From NCBI GenBank assembly GCA_938005655.1, contig CALLNA010000154.1:1-31050 (forward strand): a stretch of 31,050 nucleotides of DNA, written 5' to 3'. The notes beneath the pieces are model-generated. The model saw only the letters and a program-made list of their open reading frames with translations, ran no database searches and had not been told where the DNA came from. Below, piece after piece: positions 1 through 7,750 of the stretch. Numbering within the stretch: position 1 is the stretch's first letter; each line of letters opens with the position of its first letter. The stretch comes from an uncultured Novosphingobium sp. (lineage in GTDB: Bacteria; Pseudomonadota; Alphaproteobacteria; Sphingomonadales; Sphingomonadaceae). Made by a program: the position numbers and the translations under genes.

Positions 1-1
1 A

Positions 2-499
2 GACCTCGTCACCCCACGCCACCTCGACCTGCTGGGCAAGGCCTTGCTGGCGACCGGGTTGATGACCGCCTACGGCTATTTCGCCGAGGTCTTCGACGCG
101 CTCTACGCGGGCGGCGGGGAACTCGCCTCGCTGCACGACCGGCTGACCGGGGCCTATGCCTGGAGCTATTGGGGCGCGCTGCTGCTCAACTTCGTGCCAC
201 TCCAGGCGCTGTGGTGGCGCCCGGCGCGGCGCAAACCGCTGGTGCTGTTCCTGGTCAGCCTGGCGGTGGCGACGGGCATGTGGCTGGAGCGGTTCATGCT
301 CGTCGTGACCTCGCTCCAGCGCGACTGGCTGCCCTCCTCGACCGGCCACTATCACCCGACCTTGTGGGACTGGGCGCTGTTCGCCGGCATGGGCGGGGTG
401 TTCCTCGTGCCCTTCCTGCTGTTCGTGCGCTTCCTGCCCGTGATCTCGGCCAGCGAGACGCGCGAGGCGGTGCACGAGAAGGCGCAGGACCATGGCTGA
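2..499 (+). CDS. actC: Alternative complex III subunit ActC, NrfD/PsrC-like (3' part only)
   Basis: The reading frame is open from the first bases of the window, so the start and most of the protein lie upstream; about 165 C-terminal residues are visible. They form several hydrophobic helices, with a conserved-looking segment around GYFAEVFDALY near residues 22-32 of the visible part. ActC is the NrfD-type membrane subunit of alternative complex III that is thought to bind quinol. The identity rests mainly on what follows: a DUF3341 protein, a monohaem lipoprotein and a second polytopic protein, in the order actC-D-E-F. The stop overlaps the actD start by 8 bases. An internal TTG at 44 could be mistaken for a start, but the frame continues upstream of it. 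ActC rather than another NrfD-like protein is an inference from context, and a strong one. Confidence 0.85.
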   Translation, partial: DLVTPRHLDLLGKALLATGLMTAYGYFAEVFDALYAGGGELASLHDRLTGAYAWSYWGALLLNFVPLQALWWRPARRKPLVLFLVSLAVATGMWLERFMLVVTSLQRDWLPSSTGHYHPTLWDWALFAGMGGVFLVPFLLFVRFLPVISASETREAVHEKAQDHG

Positions 500-1022
500 G
501 TCCTCGCCCCTCGGCCTGCTGGGCGAGTTCGCCAGCCCGGAACGGCTGGTCGAAGCCGCCCACCTCGCACGCGAGGCCGGCGTCACCGGGCTCGACGCCT
601 ATACGCCCTTCCCGGTCGATGCGCTGAACGAGGTGCTGGGCTTGCACGAAACACGTATCCCCTGGCTGGCGGCGATCGGCGCGGTCGTGGGCCTGGCCGG
701 CGCCTATGCGCTCCAGATCGGGACCAACCTCGACTACCGGCTCGACGTGGGCGGACGGCCGCTACTACCGCTCCAGGCCTTCGCCCTGATCGGCTTCGAG
801 CTGCTGGTCCTGGGCGCGGCCCTGTTCATCGTCGCCGGGTTCTTCGCGCTCAACCGCCTGCCCCGCTATCACCACCCGCTGTTCTGGGTCGACCGCTTCG
901 AGCGCGCGACCCGCGACGGCTTCTTCCTGTTCGTGCCGACCGCCGACGCGCAAGCCGTCGAGACGGCCCGGGCGCTGTTCGCCCGCCTTGGCCCCGACAG
1001 CGTGGACGAGGTGCCGCGATGA
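492..1022 (+). CDS. actD: Alternative complex III subunit ActD (DUF3341)
   Basis: This 176-residue protein has a soluble N-terminal part starting GLLGEF.SPERLVEAA, then two hydrophobic helices at about residues 56-74 and 95-120, with a linker between them containing NLDYRLDVGGRP. It ends in a second soluble part with the YHHPLF motif and a ferredoxin-like segment. That layout and length match DUF3341 (ActD), a membrane-anchored subunit of alternative complex III that packs against the NrfD-like subunits. The ATG at 492 lies inside the end of actC and its own stop overlaps the actE start (ATGA), so it is translated within the operon. Family assignment is firm; the symbol follows from the gene order. 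Confidence 0.88.
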   Translation: MAESSPLGLLGEFASPERLVEAAHLAREAGVTGLDAYTPFPVDALNEVLGLHETRIPWLAAIGAVVGLAGAYALQIGTNLDYRLDVGGRPLLPLQAFALIGFELLVLGAALFIVAGFFALNRLPRYHHPLFWVDRFERATRDGFFLFVPTADAQAVETARALFARLGPDSVDEVPR

Positions 1023-1507
1023 GCCGCCCGTGCCTCCTCCCGGGCCTCGCCCTGCTGGCCCTGGCCGGGTGCGACAACATGGTCCGCCAGGACCGCTACG
1101 ACCCCTATGGCGACGGCCCGCTGTTCGCCGACGGCAAGGTCATGCAGGCGGCGCCCGCCGGCACGGTCCCGCGCGACGCGCCGCAGCTTCGCGCCGTGGC
1201 CGAGCGCCCGCCGCTGACCCCGGCCCTGCTCCGGCGCGGGCAGGAACGCTATGCGATCTACTGCGCGCCGTGCCACGGGCTCGATGGCTCGGGCGACGGC
1301 ACCGTCACCGCCCGCGGCTTTCCCCGTCCGGCCGACTTCCGCGCGGCCGGGCAGCGCGATCTGGACGCGGACCGCCTGTTCCGCGTCGTCTCCGAGGGCA
1401 CCGGAACGATGTACGGCTTCGCCGATCGCGTCCCCGCCCCCGACCGCTGGGCGATCGCCGCCTATGTCGAGGCCCTGCGCCGCGCCGGCAGCGAGCCCGG
1501 CGCATGA
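1019..1507 (+). CDS. actE: Alternative complex III cytochrome c subunit ActE (lipoprotein)
   Basis: A 162-residue monohaem cytochrome c. A short hydrophobic leader ends in a lipobox, LAGC, with the lipidated cysteine at residue 18, so the mature protein should be anchored to the periplasmic face of the inner membrane. The haem c motif CAPCH spans residues 82-86 and Met131 in GTMYGF is the probable distal ligand. In alternative complex III this subunit passes electrons from the complex to the terminal oxidase, here the caa3 oxidase encoded just downstream. The gene overlaps actD upstream and actF downstream by 4 bases each. A generic class I cytochrome c is the only alternative, and the context argues against it. 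Confidence 0.9.
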   Translation: MSRPCLLPGLALLALAGCDNMVRQDRYDPYGDGPLFADGKVMQAAPAGTVPRDAPQLRAVAERPPLTPALLRRGQERYAIYCAPCHGLDGSGDGTVTARGFPRPADFRAAGQRDLDADRLFRVVSEGTGTMYGFADRVPAPDRWAIAAYVEALRRAGSEPGA

Positions 1508-2523
1508 GCGCGCGGCATGTCCTGCTGGCGGGCCTGGCCCTGGCCGCGGCGGCGCTCCTCGCCGTGCTCGCTGCGCCGGCCGAGGCCCTACGCGCCTGGC
1601 TGGCCGCGGCCGTACTGTGGAGCGGACTGCCGCTGGGCTCGCTCGGCCTCGCCCTGACGATGCGCCTGACCGGCGGACGCTGGGACCGGGCCCTTCCCCC
1701 CTTCCTCGAAGCCGGAGCCCTGACCCTGCCCCTCGCCTGCGCCGCCCTGCTGCCCGTCCTCCTCGGGCTCGGCGCGCTCTATCCTTGGGCCGGCGAACCG
1801 ATGCCGGGCTTCCAGGGCGCCTGGCTCGCCCCGCTCCCCTTCGTGCTGCGGACCCTGATCCTGTTCCTCGGCGCGGGGGCGATCCTCTGGGCACTCGTCG
1901 CCCGGCGCGCGCCGGCCGGGGCGGTCGCGGCGGCGGGGCTGCTGTTCCTGCTGCCGATGCAGACCTTCGTGTTGACGGACTGGCTGCTGTCGCTCGCGCC
2001 GGGCTTCCATTCGTCCGGCTTTCCGCTCTACGCGATGAGCGGCCAGTTCAACCTCGCCTTCATGGCCGCGGCGGCCCTGCTGCTGTCGCGCCAGCCCCGG
2101 CATACCGAGGCGCTGGGGGCGATCATGATCACCCTGACGCTGACCTGGCTCTACCTCGCCTTCACCCACTACATCGTCATCTGGTCGGGCGATCTTGCCC
2201 CGCTGGTCGGCTGGTATCGCGAGCGCCTGGGCGGCCTCTGGGGCGCGGCCTACGGGTTCTGCGCGGCGGTCGAGACCGGCGTGCTGCTGGCCCTGCTGGT
2301 CCCCCGGCTGCGGCGCTCGGCAGCCGCCTTGCGCGCGATCGCCGGGGCGGCGATCCTGGCGCGGATCGTCGAAGCGGCCTGGCTGGTCCTGCCCGCGGCC
2401 GGGCCGATGCGCGTGTGGCCGCTGCTCCTCTACCTGCTCGCAGCCTGTGGTCTGGGCCTGGTCTTCCTCTCGGCACAGGCCCTGATCCTCGACCGCCGCG
2501 TGGCGGCGCGGAGCCCGGCATGA
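1504..2523 (+). CDS. actF: Alternative complex III membrane subunit ActF
   Basis: A 339-residue integral membrane protein of about ten hydrophobic helices. The ATG at 1504 overlaps the actE stop as ATGA and is chosen over a far upstream in-frame start that would run through actE. Segments such as LYAMSGQFN and FTHYIVIWSGDLAPLVGWY resemble the ActF family of alternative complex III, an NrfD-related subunit paired with ActC. It is shorter than some ActF proteins, which are nearer 400 residues. The C-terminal stop overlaps the next start codon. Membrane topology is seen directly; the role in proton or quinol handling comes from family knowledge. Confidence 0.85.
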   Translation: MSARHVLLAGLALAAAALLAVLAAPAEALRAWLAAAVLWSGLPLGSLGLALTMRLTGGRWDRALPPFLEAGALTLPLACAALLPVLLGLGALYPWAGEPMPGFQGAWLAPLPFVLRTLILFLGAGAILWALVARRAPAGAVAAAGLLFLLPMQTFVLTDWLLSLAPGFHSSGFPLYAMSGQFNLAFMAAAALLLSRQPRHTEALGAIMITLTLTWLYLAFTHYIVIWSGDLAPLVGWYRERLGGLWGAAYGFCAAVETGVLLALLVPRLRRSAAALRAIAGAAILARIVEAAWLVLPAAGPMRVWPLLLYLLAACGLGLVFLSAQALILDRRVAARSPA

Positions 2524-2825
2524 GCACCGAGCGCTCCGATATCCCCCCGTTCGTCGCGCGTTGGGTGCTCGGCGCGGCGCTGATCGTCCTTGCGCTGTCG
2601 CTCGGCCTCGTCGCGCTGTTCCTGGCGATCGAGGGCCGCTTCCGCGAAGCCACGCCGCGACGGCCGGCGCCCACGGCCGCCCCGGCCCTCCAGACCGACG
2701 AGGTGGGCGACCGCGCGACGATCGAGACGCTCGCCAGGGCCCGCCTCGCGGGCAAGCGCGGCGGCATGAGCATCGAGCAGGCGATGCGCCGCACCGCCGA
2801 TGCCGGCTGGGATGCCCGGCCATGA
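2520..2825 (+). CDS. Small single-helix protein of the actC-coxD operon, function unknown
   Basis: A 101-residue protein whose ATG overlaps the actF stop (ATGA) and whose stop overlaps the SCO start (ATGA). It has one transmembrane helix at about residues 14-37, a proline- and alanine-rich linker, and an acidic then basic tail ending GGMSIEQAMRRTADAGWD. A tail with an 'I.(R/Q)AM....A..G' pattern is, from memory, found in small unnamed proteins beside cytochrome oxidase genes. Position between actF and the SCO gene suggests an accessory or assembly subunit. It might correspond to the extra single-helix subunit seen in some alternative complex III structures, but I cannot show this. The coding call is firm because of the overlaps on both sides; the function is not. 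Confidence 0.75.
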   Translation: MSTERSDIPPFVARWVLGAALIVLALSLGLVALFLAIEGRFREATPRRPAPTAAPALQTDEVGDRATIETLARARLAGKRGGMSIEQAMRRTADAGWDARP

Positions 2826-3595
2826 GGCGGGCGCTGCTCGGCCTCCTGATCCTGCTCGGCGCCGCCGCGGCGGCGCCGTTCGATCCCTTCGCCCGGGCCG
2901 GGATCGACGAGCATCCCGGCACGCGCATTCCCCTGGATGTCGCCGTCACCAGCGAGACCGGCGCAAAAGGTCCGCTCAAGGCCCCGGCATCGGGCGAACC
3001 GATCCTGCTGGTCCCGGTGCTCCACGATTGCCCCAACCTGTGCGGCGTGACCCTGGACGGCCTGGCCGCCGCGATGCGCGCCGCGAACCTGCAAGGCGAC
3101 CGCGACGCGCGGGTCATCGCCTTCGGCATCGACCCGCGCGAAAGCCCCGCCGATGCCCGCCGCGCCCTCGCCCGCCTGGCCGAGCGCCATCCCGAGACCG
3201 CCGGCCGGTTCCACGGCACCGTGAGCGACGGGCAAGCGATCCGCGCCGTCACCGATGCGCTCGGCTATCGCTTCGCCTACGATCCGCGCATCGGCCAGTA
3301 CGCCCATGCCGCCGCGATCGCCGTGCTGACGCCCGACGGCCGGTTCAGCCGCTGGCTCTACGGCCTGGCCCCCGAGCCCGCCGACCTCCGCGCCGCACTG
3401 GCCGAGGCGCGCGCCGGCCGGACCGGCGGCTGGGGGCGGCGGCTGGTCCTGCTGTGCTATCACTACGATCCCGCGACCGGCCGCTACAGCCTGGCGATCG
3501 ACTGGCTCCTGCGCGGCGCCGGGCTGCTCACCGCGGCGGGCCTGCTGGTCTACGTCCTCGCCGCCCGGCGCGGCGAGCGGCCAAGCGCGCGATGA
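2822..3595 (+). CDS. SCO1/SenC-type copper chaperone for cytochrome oxidase
   Basis: A 257-residue protein with an N-terminal hydrophobic leader, a thioredoxin-like domain and a C-terminal membrane helix near residues 226-246. The copper-binding motif CPNLC is at residues 70-74 and the third ligand is probably His162 in QYAHAAA. SCO proteins deliver copper to, or reduce the cysteines of, the CuA site of oxidase subunit II, which is the very next gene (overlap ATGA). The C-terminal extension with the segment LCYHYDPATGRY before the last helix is typical of SCO-like proteins encoded in caa3 and alternative complex III operons and is absent from classical Sco1. Act and cox genes on both sides support the role. 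Confidence 0.9.
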   Translation: MRRALLGLLILLGAAAAAPFDPFARAGIDEHPGTRIPLDVAVTSETGAKGPLKAPASGEPILLVPVLHDCPNLCGVTLDGLAAAMRAANLQGDRDARVIAFGIDPRESPADARRALARLAERHPETAGRFHGTVSDGQAIRAVTDALGYRFAYDPRIGQYAHAAAIAVLTPDGRFSRWLYGLAPEPADLRAALAEARAGRTGGWGRRLVLLCYHYDPATGRYSLAIDWLLRGAGLLTAAGLLVYVLAARRGERPSAR

Positions 3596-4530
3596 TCGGC
3601 CTTTTCCCATTCGCTCCGGCGGCCTCGGCCCATGCCCGGCATCTCGACACGCTGATCGGCGGGTTCAGCGTGCTGGTCGCCCTGCTCGCCGGGCCGGTGA
3701 TCGTGCTGATCTTCGCCTTCGCCGTGCGCTATCGCCGCGGCAAGCGCGTCAACCGCACCCGCGCCGAGGACCGCAACGTCTGGCTGGAAGTGTCCTGGTC
3801 GGTCATCCCCTTCCTGCTGATCCTGGGCTTCTTCGTGGTGGCGGCGCGGATGTACTTCGCCCTGCGCGAGCCGCCGCCCGGCGCCATGCCGATCACGGTC
3901 GTCGCCAAGCAATGGATGTGGAAGTTCCAGCACCCCACGGGCCAGGCCGAGATCAACCGGCTCCACGTCCCCGTCGGCCAGCCGGTACGCCTGACCATGA
4001 CCAGCCAGGACGTGATCCACAGCCTCTACGTACCCGCGCTGCGGATCAAGCAGGACGTCCTGCCCGGCCGCTATACCGAGCTGTGGTTCACCGCCGACCG
4101 CCCCGGCACCTACCATCTGTTCTGCGCCGAGTTCTGCGGCACCGACCATGCCGCGATGGGCGGCGGCCTGATCGCGATGGCGCCGGGCGACTACGCGCGC
4201 TGGCTGGCGGACGCAGGCGGCGGCGGGAGCCTCGCCGCCCAGGGCGCGGCGCTCTATGCCCGGCTCGGCTGCGGCTCCTGCCACGGCGCGAGCGCGGCCG
4301 TCCGCGCCCCGCCGCTGGACGGCCTGTTCGGCGCGACGGTCACGCTGGCGGACGGCACGACCCGCCGCGCGGACGAGCAATACCTGCGCGACGCGATCCT
4401 CGATCCCAACGCCCAGATCACCGCCGGCTATCCGGCGATCATGCCGACCTACCGGGGCGTCGTCGACGAGGCCGCGGCGATGGCGCTCGTCGCCTACCTG
4501 CGCTCGCTGCCGAAAGGGGCCCGCCCATGA
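3592..4530 (+). CDS. coxB: caa3-type cytochrome c oxidase subunit II with fused cytochrome c
   Basis: A 312-residue protein. Two N-terminal transmembrane helices (about 20-45 and 65-87) are followed by the cupredoxin domain with the CuA site: His143 in DVIHSLYVP, then Cys178, Cys182, His186 and Met189 in CAEFCGTDHAAM. A glycine-rich linker leads to a C-terminal cytochrome c domain with CGSCH at 227-231 and a distal Met284 in IMPTY. The fused haem domain defines a caa3 oxidase and lets the enzyme take electrons directly from the alternative complex. The ATG overlaps the SCO stop; the first residues include a possible cleavable leader ending near ASAHA. Confidence 0.95.
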   Translation: MIGLFPFAPAASAHARHLDTLIGGFSVLVALLAGPVIVLIFAFAVRYRRGKRVNRTRAEDRNVWLEVSWSVIPFLLILGFFVVAARMYFALREPPPGAMPITVVAKQWMWKFQHPTGQAEINRLHVPVGQPVRLTMTSQDVIHSLYVPALRIKQDVLPGRYTELWFTADRPGTYHLFCAEFCGTDHAAMGGGLIAMAPGDYARWLADAGGGGSLAAQGAALYARLGCGSCHGASAAVRAPPLDGLFGATVTLADGTTRRADEQYLRDAILDPNAQITAGYPAIMPTYRGVVDEAAAMALVAYLRSLPKGARP

Positions 4531-6179
4531 GCGAGGCCGGCCTCCACGATTCCCCGCGCGAGCAGGACGTGCCGATCCAGACGCCGGCCGAAGGGCGCAG
4601 CTACCTCGCCGCGGGCAGTTCGCTGCGCTCCTGGCTGCTGACCACCGACCACAAGCGGATCGCCGTCCTCTACCTCGTCACGATCACCCTGTTCTTCGCG
4701 ATCGCCGCCTTCGCCGCCGCGCTGATCCGGCTGGAGCTGCTCACCCCCAAGGGCGACCTGCTCAGCGCGGAAGGCTACAACCGCGCCTTCACCGTCCACG
4801 GCGTGGTGATGGTCTGGTTCTTCCTGATCCCGTCGATCCCCAACGTCTTCGGCAACTTCCTGATCCCGCTGATGATCGGCGCAAGGGACCTCGCCTTTCC
4901 GCGGCTCAACCTCGCCTCGTGGTACATCTTCGTGTTCGGCGGGCTGTTCACGCTCGCCATGCTGGCCTTCGGCGGGGTCGACACGGGGTGGACCTTCTAC
5001 ACGCCGCTGTCGTCGACCTACGCCAACGGCAACGTCGTCCTGGCCCTGACCGCGGTGTTCATCGCCGGCTGGTCCTCGATCCTGACCGGGATCAACTTCA
5101 TCGTCACGATCCACAAGCTGCGCGCGCCGGGCATGACCTGGGGGCGGCTGCCGCTGTTCGTCTGGACCCATTACGCCACGGCCCTGATCCTGGTGCTGGC
5201 GACGCCGGTGCTGACCGTCACCCTGCTGCTGGTCATGGCCGAGCGGGTGCTCGGCCTCGGCATCTTCGATCCGGCGCTGGGCGGCGATCCGCTACTGTTC
5301 CAGCACCTGTTCTGGTTCTACAGCCACCCTGCCGTCTACATCATGGTCCTGCCGGCCATGGGCGTCGTCTCGGAGCTGGTCACGGCCGCCGCGCACCGCA
5401 AGCTGTTCGGCTACTGGTTCGTCGCCTATTCGGCCCTGGGGATCGCCCTGGTCGGCTTCCTGGTCTGGGGCCACCACATGTTCGTCGCCGGCCAGGGGAT
5501 GTACGCCAGCGCGGCCTTCTCCTTCCTCTCGCTGGTCGTGGCGATCCCCTCGGCGATCAAGGTCTACAACTGGACGGCGACGCTCTACAAAGGCTCCATC
5601 GCCCTCAACGCGGCCTTCCTCTTCGCGATGGGCTTCATCGGCCTGTTCGTGATGGGCGGGCTGACCGGGCTGATGCTGGCCATGCTGGCGATCGACGTGC
5701 ACGTTCACGACACCTACTTCGTCGTCGCCCATTTCCACTACATCATGGTCGGCGGCGCGGTGACGGCCTTCCTCGGCGCGGTGCATTACTGGTGGCCGAA
5801 GATGTTCGGGCGGATGTACAACGAGGGCTGGGGCAGCATCTCGGCCGGCTTCATCTTCATCGGCTTCAACCTGACCTTCTTCCCGCAGTTCCTGCTCGGC
5901 TATGCCGGGATGCCGCGGCGCTACCACGAATATCCGCCCGAATTTCAGACGCTTCAGGTGCTCTCCTCGTCAGGCGCCTCGCTTCTGGCGCTCGGCTACG
6001 GCCTGCCGCTGATCTACCTGCTCTACTCGCTGCGCCACGGCGAGCCGGCTCCACCCAACCCATGGCACGCCGCCGGCCTCGAATGGACCGTGCCCTCGCC
6101 GCCGCCGACCCACAATTTCGAGCAGCCTCCGATCGTTACCTACGACGCCTACGATTATCCCGAGGACGGGGAGCCGTGA
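4527..6179 (+). CDS. coxA: Cytochrome c oxidase subunit I (A2-type haem-copper oxidase)
   Basis: A 550-residue catalytic subunit with twelve or so transmembrane helices. The haem a ligands are His91 (TVHG) and His404, the haem a3 ligand is His402 (both in AHFHYI), and CuB ligands are His267 with His316 and His317 (GHHMF). The helix VI motif reads YSHPAV at 265-270 instead of GHPEV, so the D-channel glutamate is missing and a Tyr-Ser pair takes its place. This is the hallmark of subfamily A2, as in the Rhodothermus marinus caa3 oxidase. The enzyme reduces oxygen to water and pumps protons. ATGA overlap with coxB upstream. Confidence 0.96.
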   Translation: MSEAGLHDSPREQDVPIQTPAEGRSYLAAGSSLRSWLLTTDHKRIAVLYLVTITLFFAIAAFAAALIRLELLTPKGDLLSAEGYNRAFTVHGVVMVWFFLIPSIPNVFGNFLIPLMIGARDLAFPRLNLASWYIFVFGGLFTLAMLAFGGVDTGWTFYTPLSSTYANGNVVLALTAVFIAGWSSILTGINFIVTIHKLRAPGMTWGRLPLFVWTHYATALILVLATPVLTVTLLLVMAERVLGLGIFDPALGGDPLLFQHLFWFYSHPAVYIMVLPAMGVVSELVTAAAHRKLFGYWFVAYSALGIALVGFLVWGHHMFVAGQGMYASAAFSFLSLVVAIPSAIKVYNWTATLYKGSIALNAAFLFAMGFIGLFVMGGLTGLMLAMLAIDVHVHDTYFVVAHFHYIMVGGAVTAFLGAVHYWWPKMFGRMYNEGWGSISAGFIFIGFNLTFFPQFLLGYAGMPRRYHEYPPEFQTLQVLSSSGASLLALGYGLPLIYLLYSLRHGEPAPPNPWHAAGLEWTVPSPPPTHNFEQPPIVTYDAYDYPEDGEP

Positions 6180-6787
6180 ACCTGCACCGCCACGAGCCCT
6201 TCGCCACCCTGGAGCGCCAGCGCGAGGCCGACCGGCTGGGCATGGCCCTGTTCCTGGCCAGCGAGACGATGCTGTTCGGCGCCGTGATCCTGGGCCTTCT
6301 CGCCCTCCGCAGCTTCGACCCGGCGGGCTTCGCGCAGACCAGCGCGCGGCTGTCGCTACCGACCGGTGCGGCCAACACCGCCCTGCTGCTGACCTCCAGC
6401 CTGCTGGTCGCCCTCGCCGCCGCGGCGCAGGCGCGCGACGAGGTCCGTAGGACAGCGCTCTGCCTCCTGCTAGCCATCCTGCTCGGCGCGGCGTTCCTGG
6501 CGGTGAAGGCACTCGAATACCGCAGCGAATATGCCGAGGGGCTGATGCCCGGCTTCGGCGCGCCGCTGCCGCGGGACGCCCGCCTGTTCGCCGACGCCTA
6601 TTTCATCGCGACGGGCCTCCATGCGCTGCACGTCATCGTCGGGCTCGGCCTGCTCGGGACCATGGCCTGGCGGCTGCGCGGCGACGATCCACCGGGCGAG
6701 ACCACCCTCGGTAATGTCGGGCTCTATTGGCACCTCGTCGACGCGGTCTGGGTGTTCCTGTTCCCGATCCTCTACCTGAGCCGCTGA
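6176..6787 (+). CDS. coxC: Cytochrome c oxidase subunit III
   Basis: A 203-residue membrane protein of five helices, shorter than the seven-helix mitochondrial type but usual for caa3 oxidases. The start is a GTG that overlaps the coxA stop (GTGA), giving MNLHRHEPF. Family features are LGMALFLASETMLFG in the first helix, FIATGLHALHVIVG in the fourth and YWHLVDAVWVFLFPILYL at the C-terminus. The subunit stabilises the catalytic subunit and supports proton uptake. The stop overlaps the coxD start by one base. Confidence 0.93.
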   Translation: MNLHRHEPFATLERQREADRLGMALFLASETMLFGAVILGLLALRSFDPAGFAQTSARLSLPTGAANTALLLTSSLLVALAAAAQARDEVRRTALCLLLAILLGAAFLAVKALEYRSEYAEGLMPGFGAPLPRDARLFADAYFIATGLHALHVIVGLGLLGTMAWRLRGDDPPGETTLGNVGLYWHLVDAVWVFLFPILYLSR

Positions 6788-7143
6788 TGGGGACGGGTAA
6801 GCTCCTTGCCGCCTGGCTCGCGCTGATGCTGCTCCTGGCGGCGACGGTGCTCGCCTCCTTCCTGCCGATCGGCGAGTGGCGGCAGGTCATCAACCTCGGC
6901 ATCGCGGTGCTGAAGACGGCGGTGATCCTGGCCGTGTTCATGGGGCTGCGGCGCGAGGCCCTGTCGGTCCGCCTGGCCTTCGCGACCGGCGGCGTCCTGC
7001 TGGTGGCGCTGGCCGCCCTGCTCGCCGCCGACTACGCCTCGCGGCCCGAGCCGCGCGCGAGCATGTCAGGAGCGGCTCCGGCAGCCAGCTCCGCCGGCTG
7101 GCAGTTCGGCGACGAGCTTCGCCGCCATCGGCGCGGTAACTAA
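6787..7143 (+). CDS. coxD: Cytochrome c oxidase subunit IV, prokaryotic type
   Basis: A 118-residue protein with three predicted helices (about 6-27, 34-55 and 63-82) followed by a polar tail rich in Ser, Ala and Arg. The ATG at 6787 shares a base with the coxC stop. A short three-helix protein directly after subunit III is the standard place and form of the prokaryotic subunit IV (COX4_pro), and the second helix reads INLGIAVLKTAVILAVFMGLR as expected. The 36-residue polar extension at the end is longer than usual. This is the last gene of the respiratory operon; a hairpin follows within 10 bases. Confidence 0.85.
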   Translation: MGTGKLLAAWLALMLLLAATVLASFLPIGEWRQVINLGIAVLKTAVILAVFMGLRREALSVRLAFATGGVLLVALAALLAADYASRPEPRASMSGAAPAASSAGWQFGDELRRHRRGN

Positions 7144-7150
7144 GGGGGTA

Positions 7151-7182
7151 CCCGGAGTTGCGGGGAGTGCCGCAGCTCCGGG
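7151..7182. terminator. Hairpin between the converging coxD and DUF3597 genes
   Basis: The arms 7151-7163 and 7170-7182 pair over 13 bases with a single G-T mismatch pair around a six-base loop. There is no T-run after it in either direction, so intrinsic termination is not certain. Position midway between two convergent stop codons (7143 and 7205) suggests a bidirectional end of transcription. Confidence 0.6.
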
Positions 7183-7204
7183 CCGCCCCTCGATCCCGGT
7201 CCGG

Positions 7205-7591
7205 CTAGCTACGCAGGCTGTCGGGCACCACGCCGCCGTTCGCGGCGAGCTTGTCCATGACGGCCCGGTGCAGGGCGATGTTCTGCTCGGCGGTCCCGTC
7301 CGCCCCGGCGTGGACGCCCAGTTCCTCGGCAAGCTCCTTGCGCGCGGTGAGGCTCGAATCCAGGTCGAGCAGCTTCAGCAGGTCGACGATCGAGGTGCGG
7401 TAGTTGCCGCCCCCGTCCGGCTTCATCGCCGCCATCGATTCCAGGACCGCGCCGACATCGACCTGCGCGGGCGGCGCGGCCGCAGGCGCGGGCTCGGCGG
7501 AGGCGGCGGGTGCGGCCGTCGCCTGCGGGGCCGGCTGCGCCGCCGCGTCGTGGTGGAAAACCTTGTTCAGAATGTTGCCGAAGATACCCAT
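7205..7591 (-). CDS. DUF3597 domain protein
   Basis: A 128-residue soluble protein. It starts MGIFGNILNKVF, continues with an alanine- and proline-rich low-complexity linker to about residue 45, and then has a compact helical domain with KPDGGGNYRTSIVDLLKLLDLDSSLTARKELAEELGV split over two helices. This N-terminus, linker and helical domain match the DUF3597 family, for which a structure but no biochemical function is known to me. The start has a good ribosome site (GGAAGGA about ten bases upstream). It stands alone on the minus strand, divergent from the DUF4142 lipoprotein gene. Confidence 0.85.
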   Translation of the reverse strand: MGIFGNILNKVFHHDAAAQPAPQATAAPAASAEPAPAAAPPAQVDVGAVLESMAAMKPDGGGNYRTSIVDLLKLLDLDSSLTARKELAEELGVHAGADGTAEQNIALHRAVMDKLAANGGVVPDSLRS

Positions 7592-7620
7592 TGGTTGTTT
7601 CCTTCCATCCGACTCGCCTC

Positions 7621-7642
7621 CGACCGTCGCGGCGAACGGTCG
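7621..7642. repeat. Short inverted repeat upstream of the DUF3597 gene
   Basis: CGACCGT at 7621-7627 is the exact reverse complement of ACGGTCG at 7636-7642, with an eight-base spacer. It lies about 30-50 bases before the DUF3597 start, so it could be an operator or an RNA hairpin. A seven-base repeat can occur by chance in DNA this GC-rich. Confidence 0.3.
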
Positions 7643-7687
7643 CTAACGCACGAAACGCCAAAAAAGGTCCGGCCACAAGACCCCGAT

Positions 7688-7712
7688 GGAACGGACGAGC
7701 CGCGAGGGGGTT
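7688..7712 (+). promoter_or_regulatory. EcfG-like promoter motif before the DUF4142 gene
   Basis: GGAAC at 7688-7692 is followed, 16 bases later, by GGTT at 7709-7712. The alphaproteobacterial general-stress sigma factor EcfG recognises GGAAC-N16/17-CGTT, so this differs at one base. It ends 38 bases before the lipoprotein start, a suitable distance. One-site matches are weak evidence. Confidence 0.4.
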
Positions 7713-7750
7713 CAGGAAGGCGAGCCACCGTCCCATCCGCAGGAGCCTTT

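Noticed and set aside
988..1503. An upstream in-frame extension of actF reaching back to 988
   Set aside because: It would overlap all of actE in another frame; the ATGA overlap at 1504 is the natural start.
1588..3252. A long open frame on the minus strand (554 codons) across actF and the SCO gene
   Set aside because: It is antisense to well-recognised genes, has low-complexity Arg/Gly/Ala/Gln composition and no domain; long antisense frames are expected in DNA this GC-rich.
7268..7750. Upstream in-frame extension of the DUF4142 gene
   Set aside because: It would run antisense through DUF3597 and bury a clear lipoprotein signal peptide; the ATG at 7751 has its own ribosome site.
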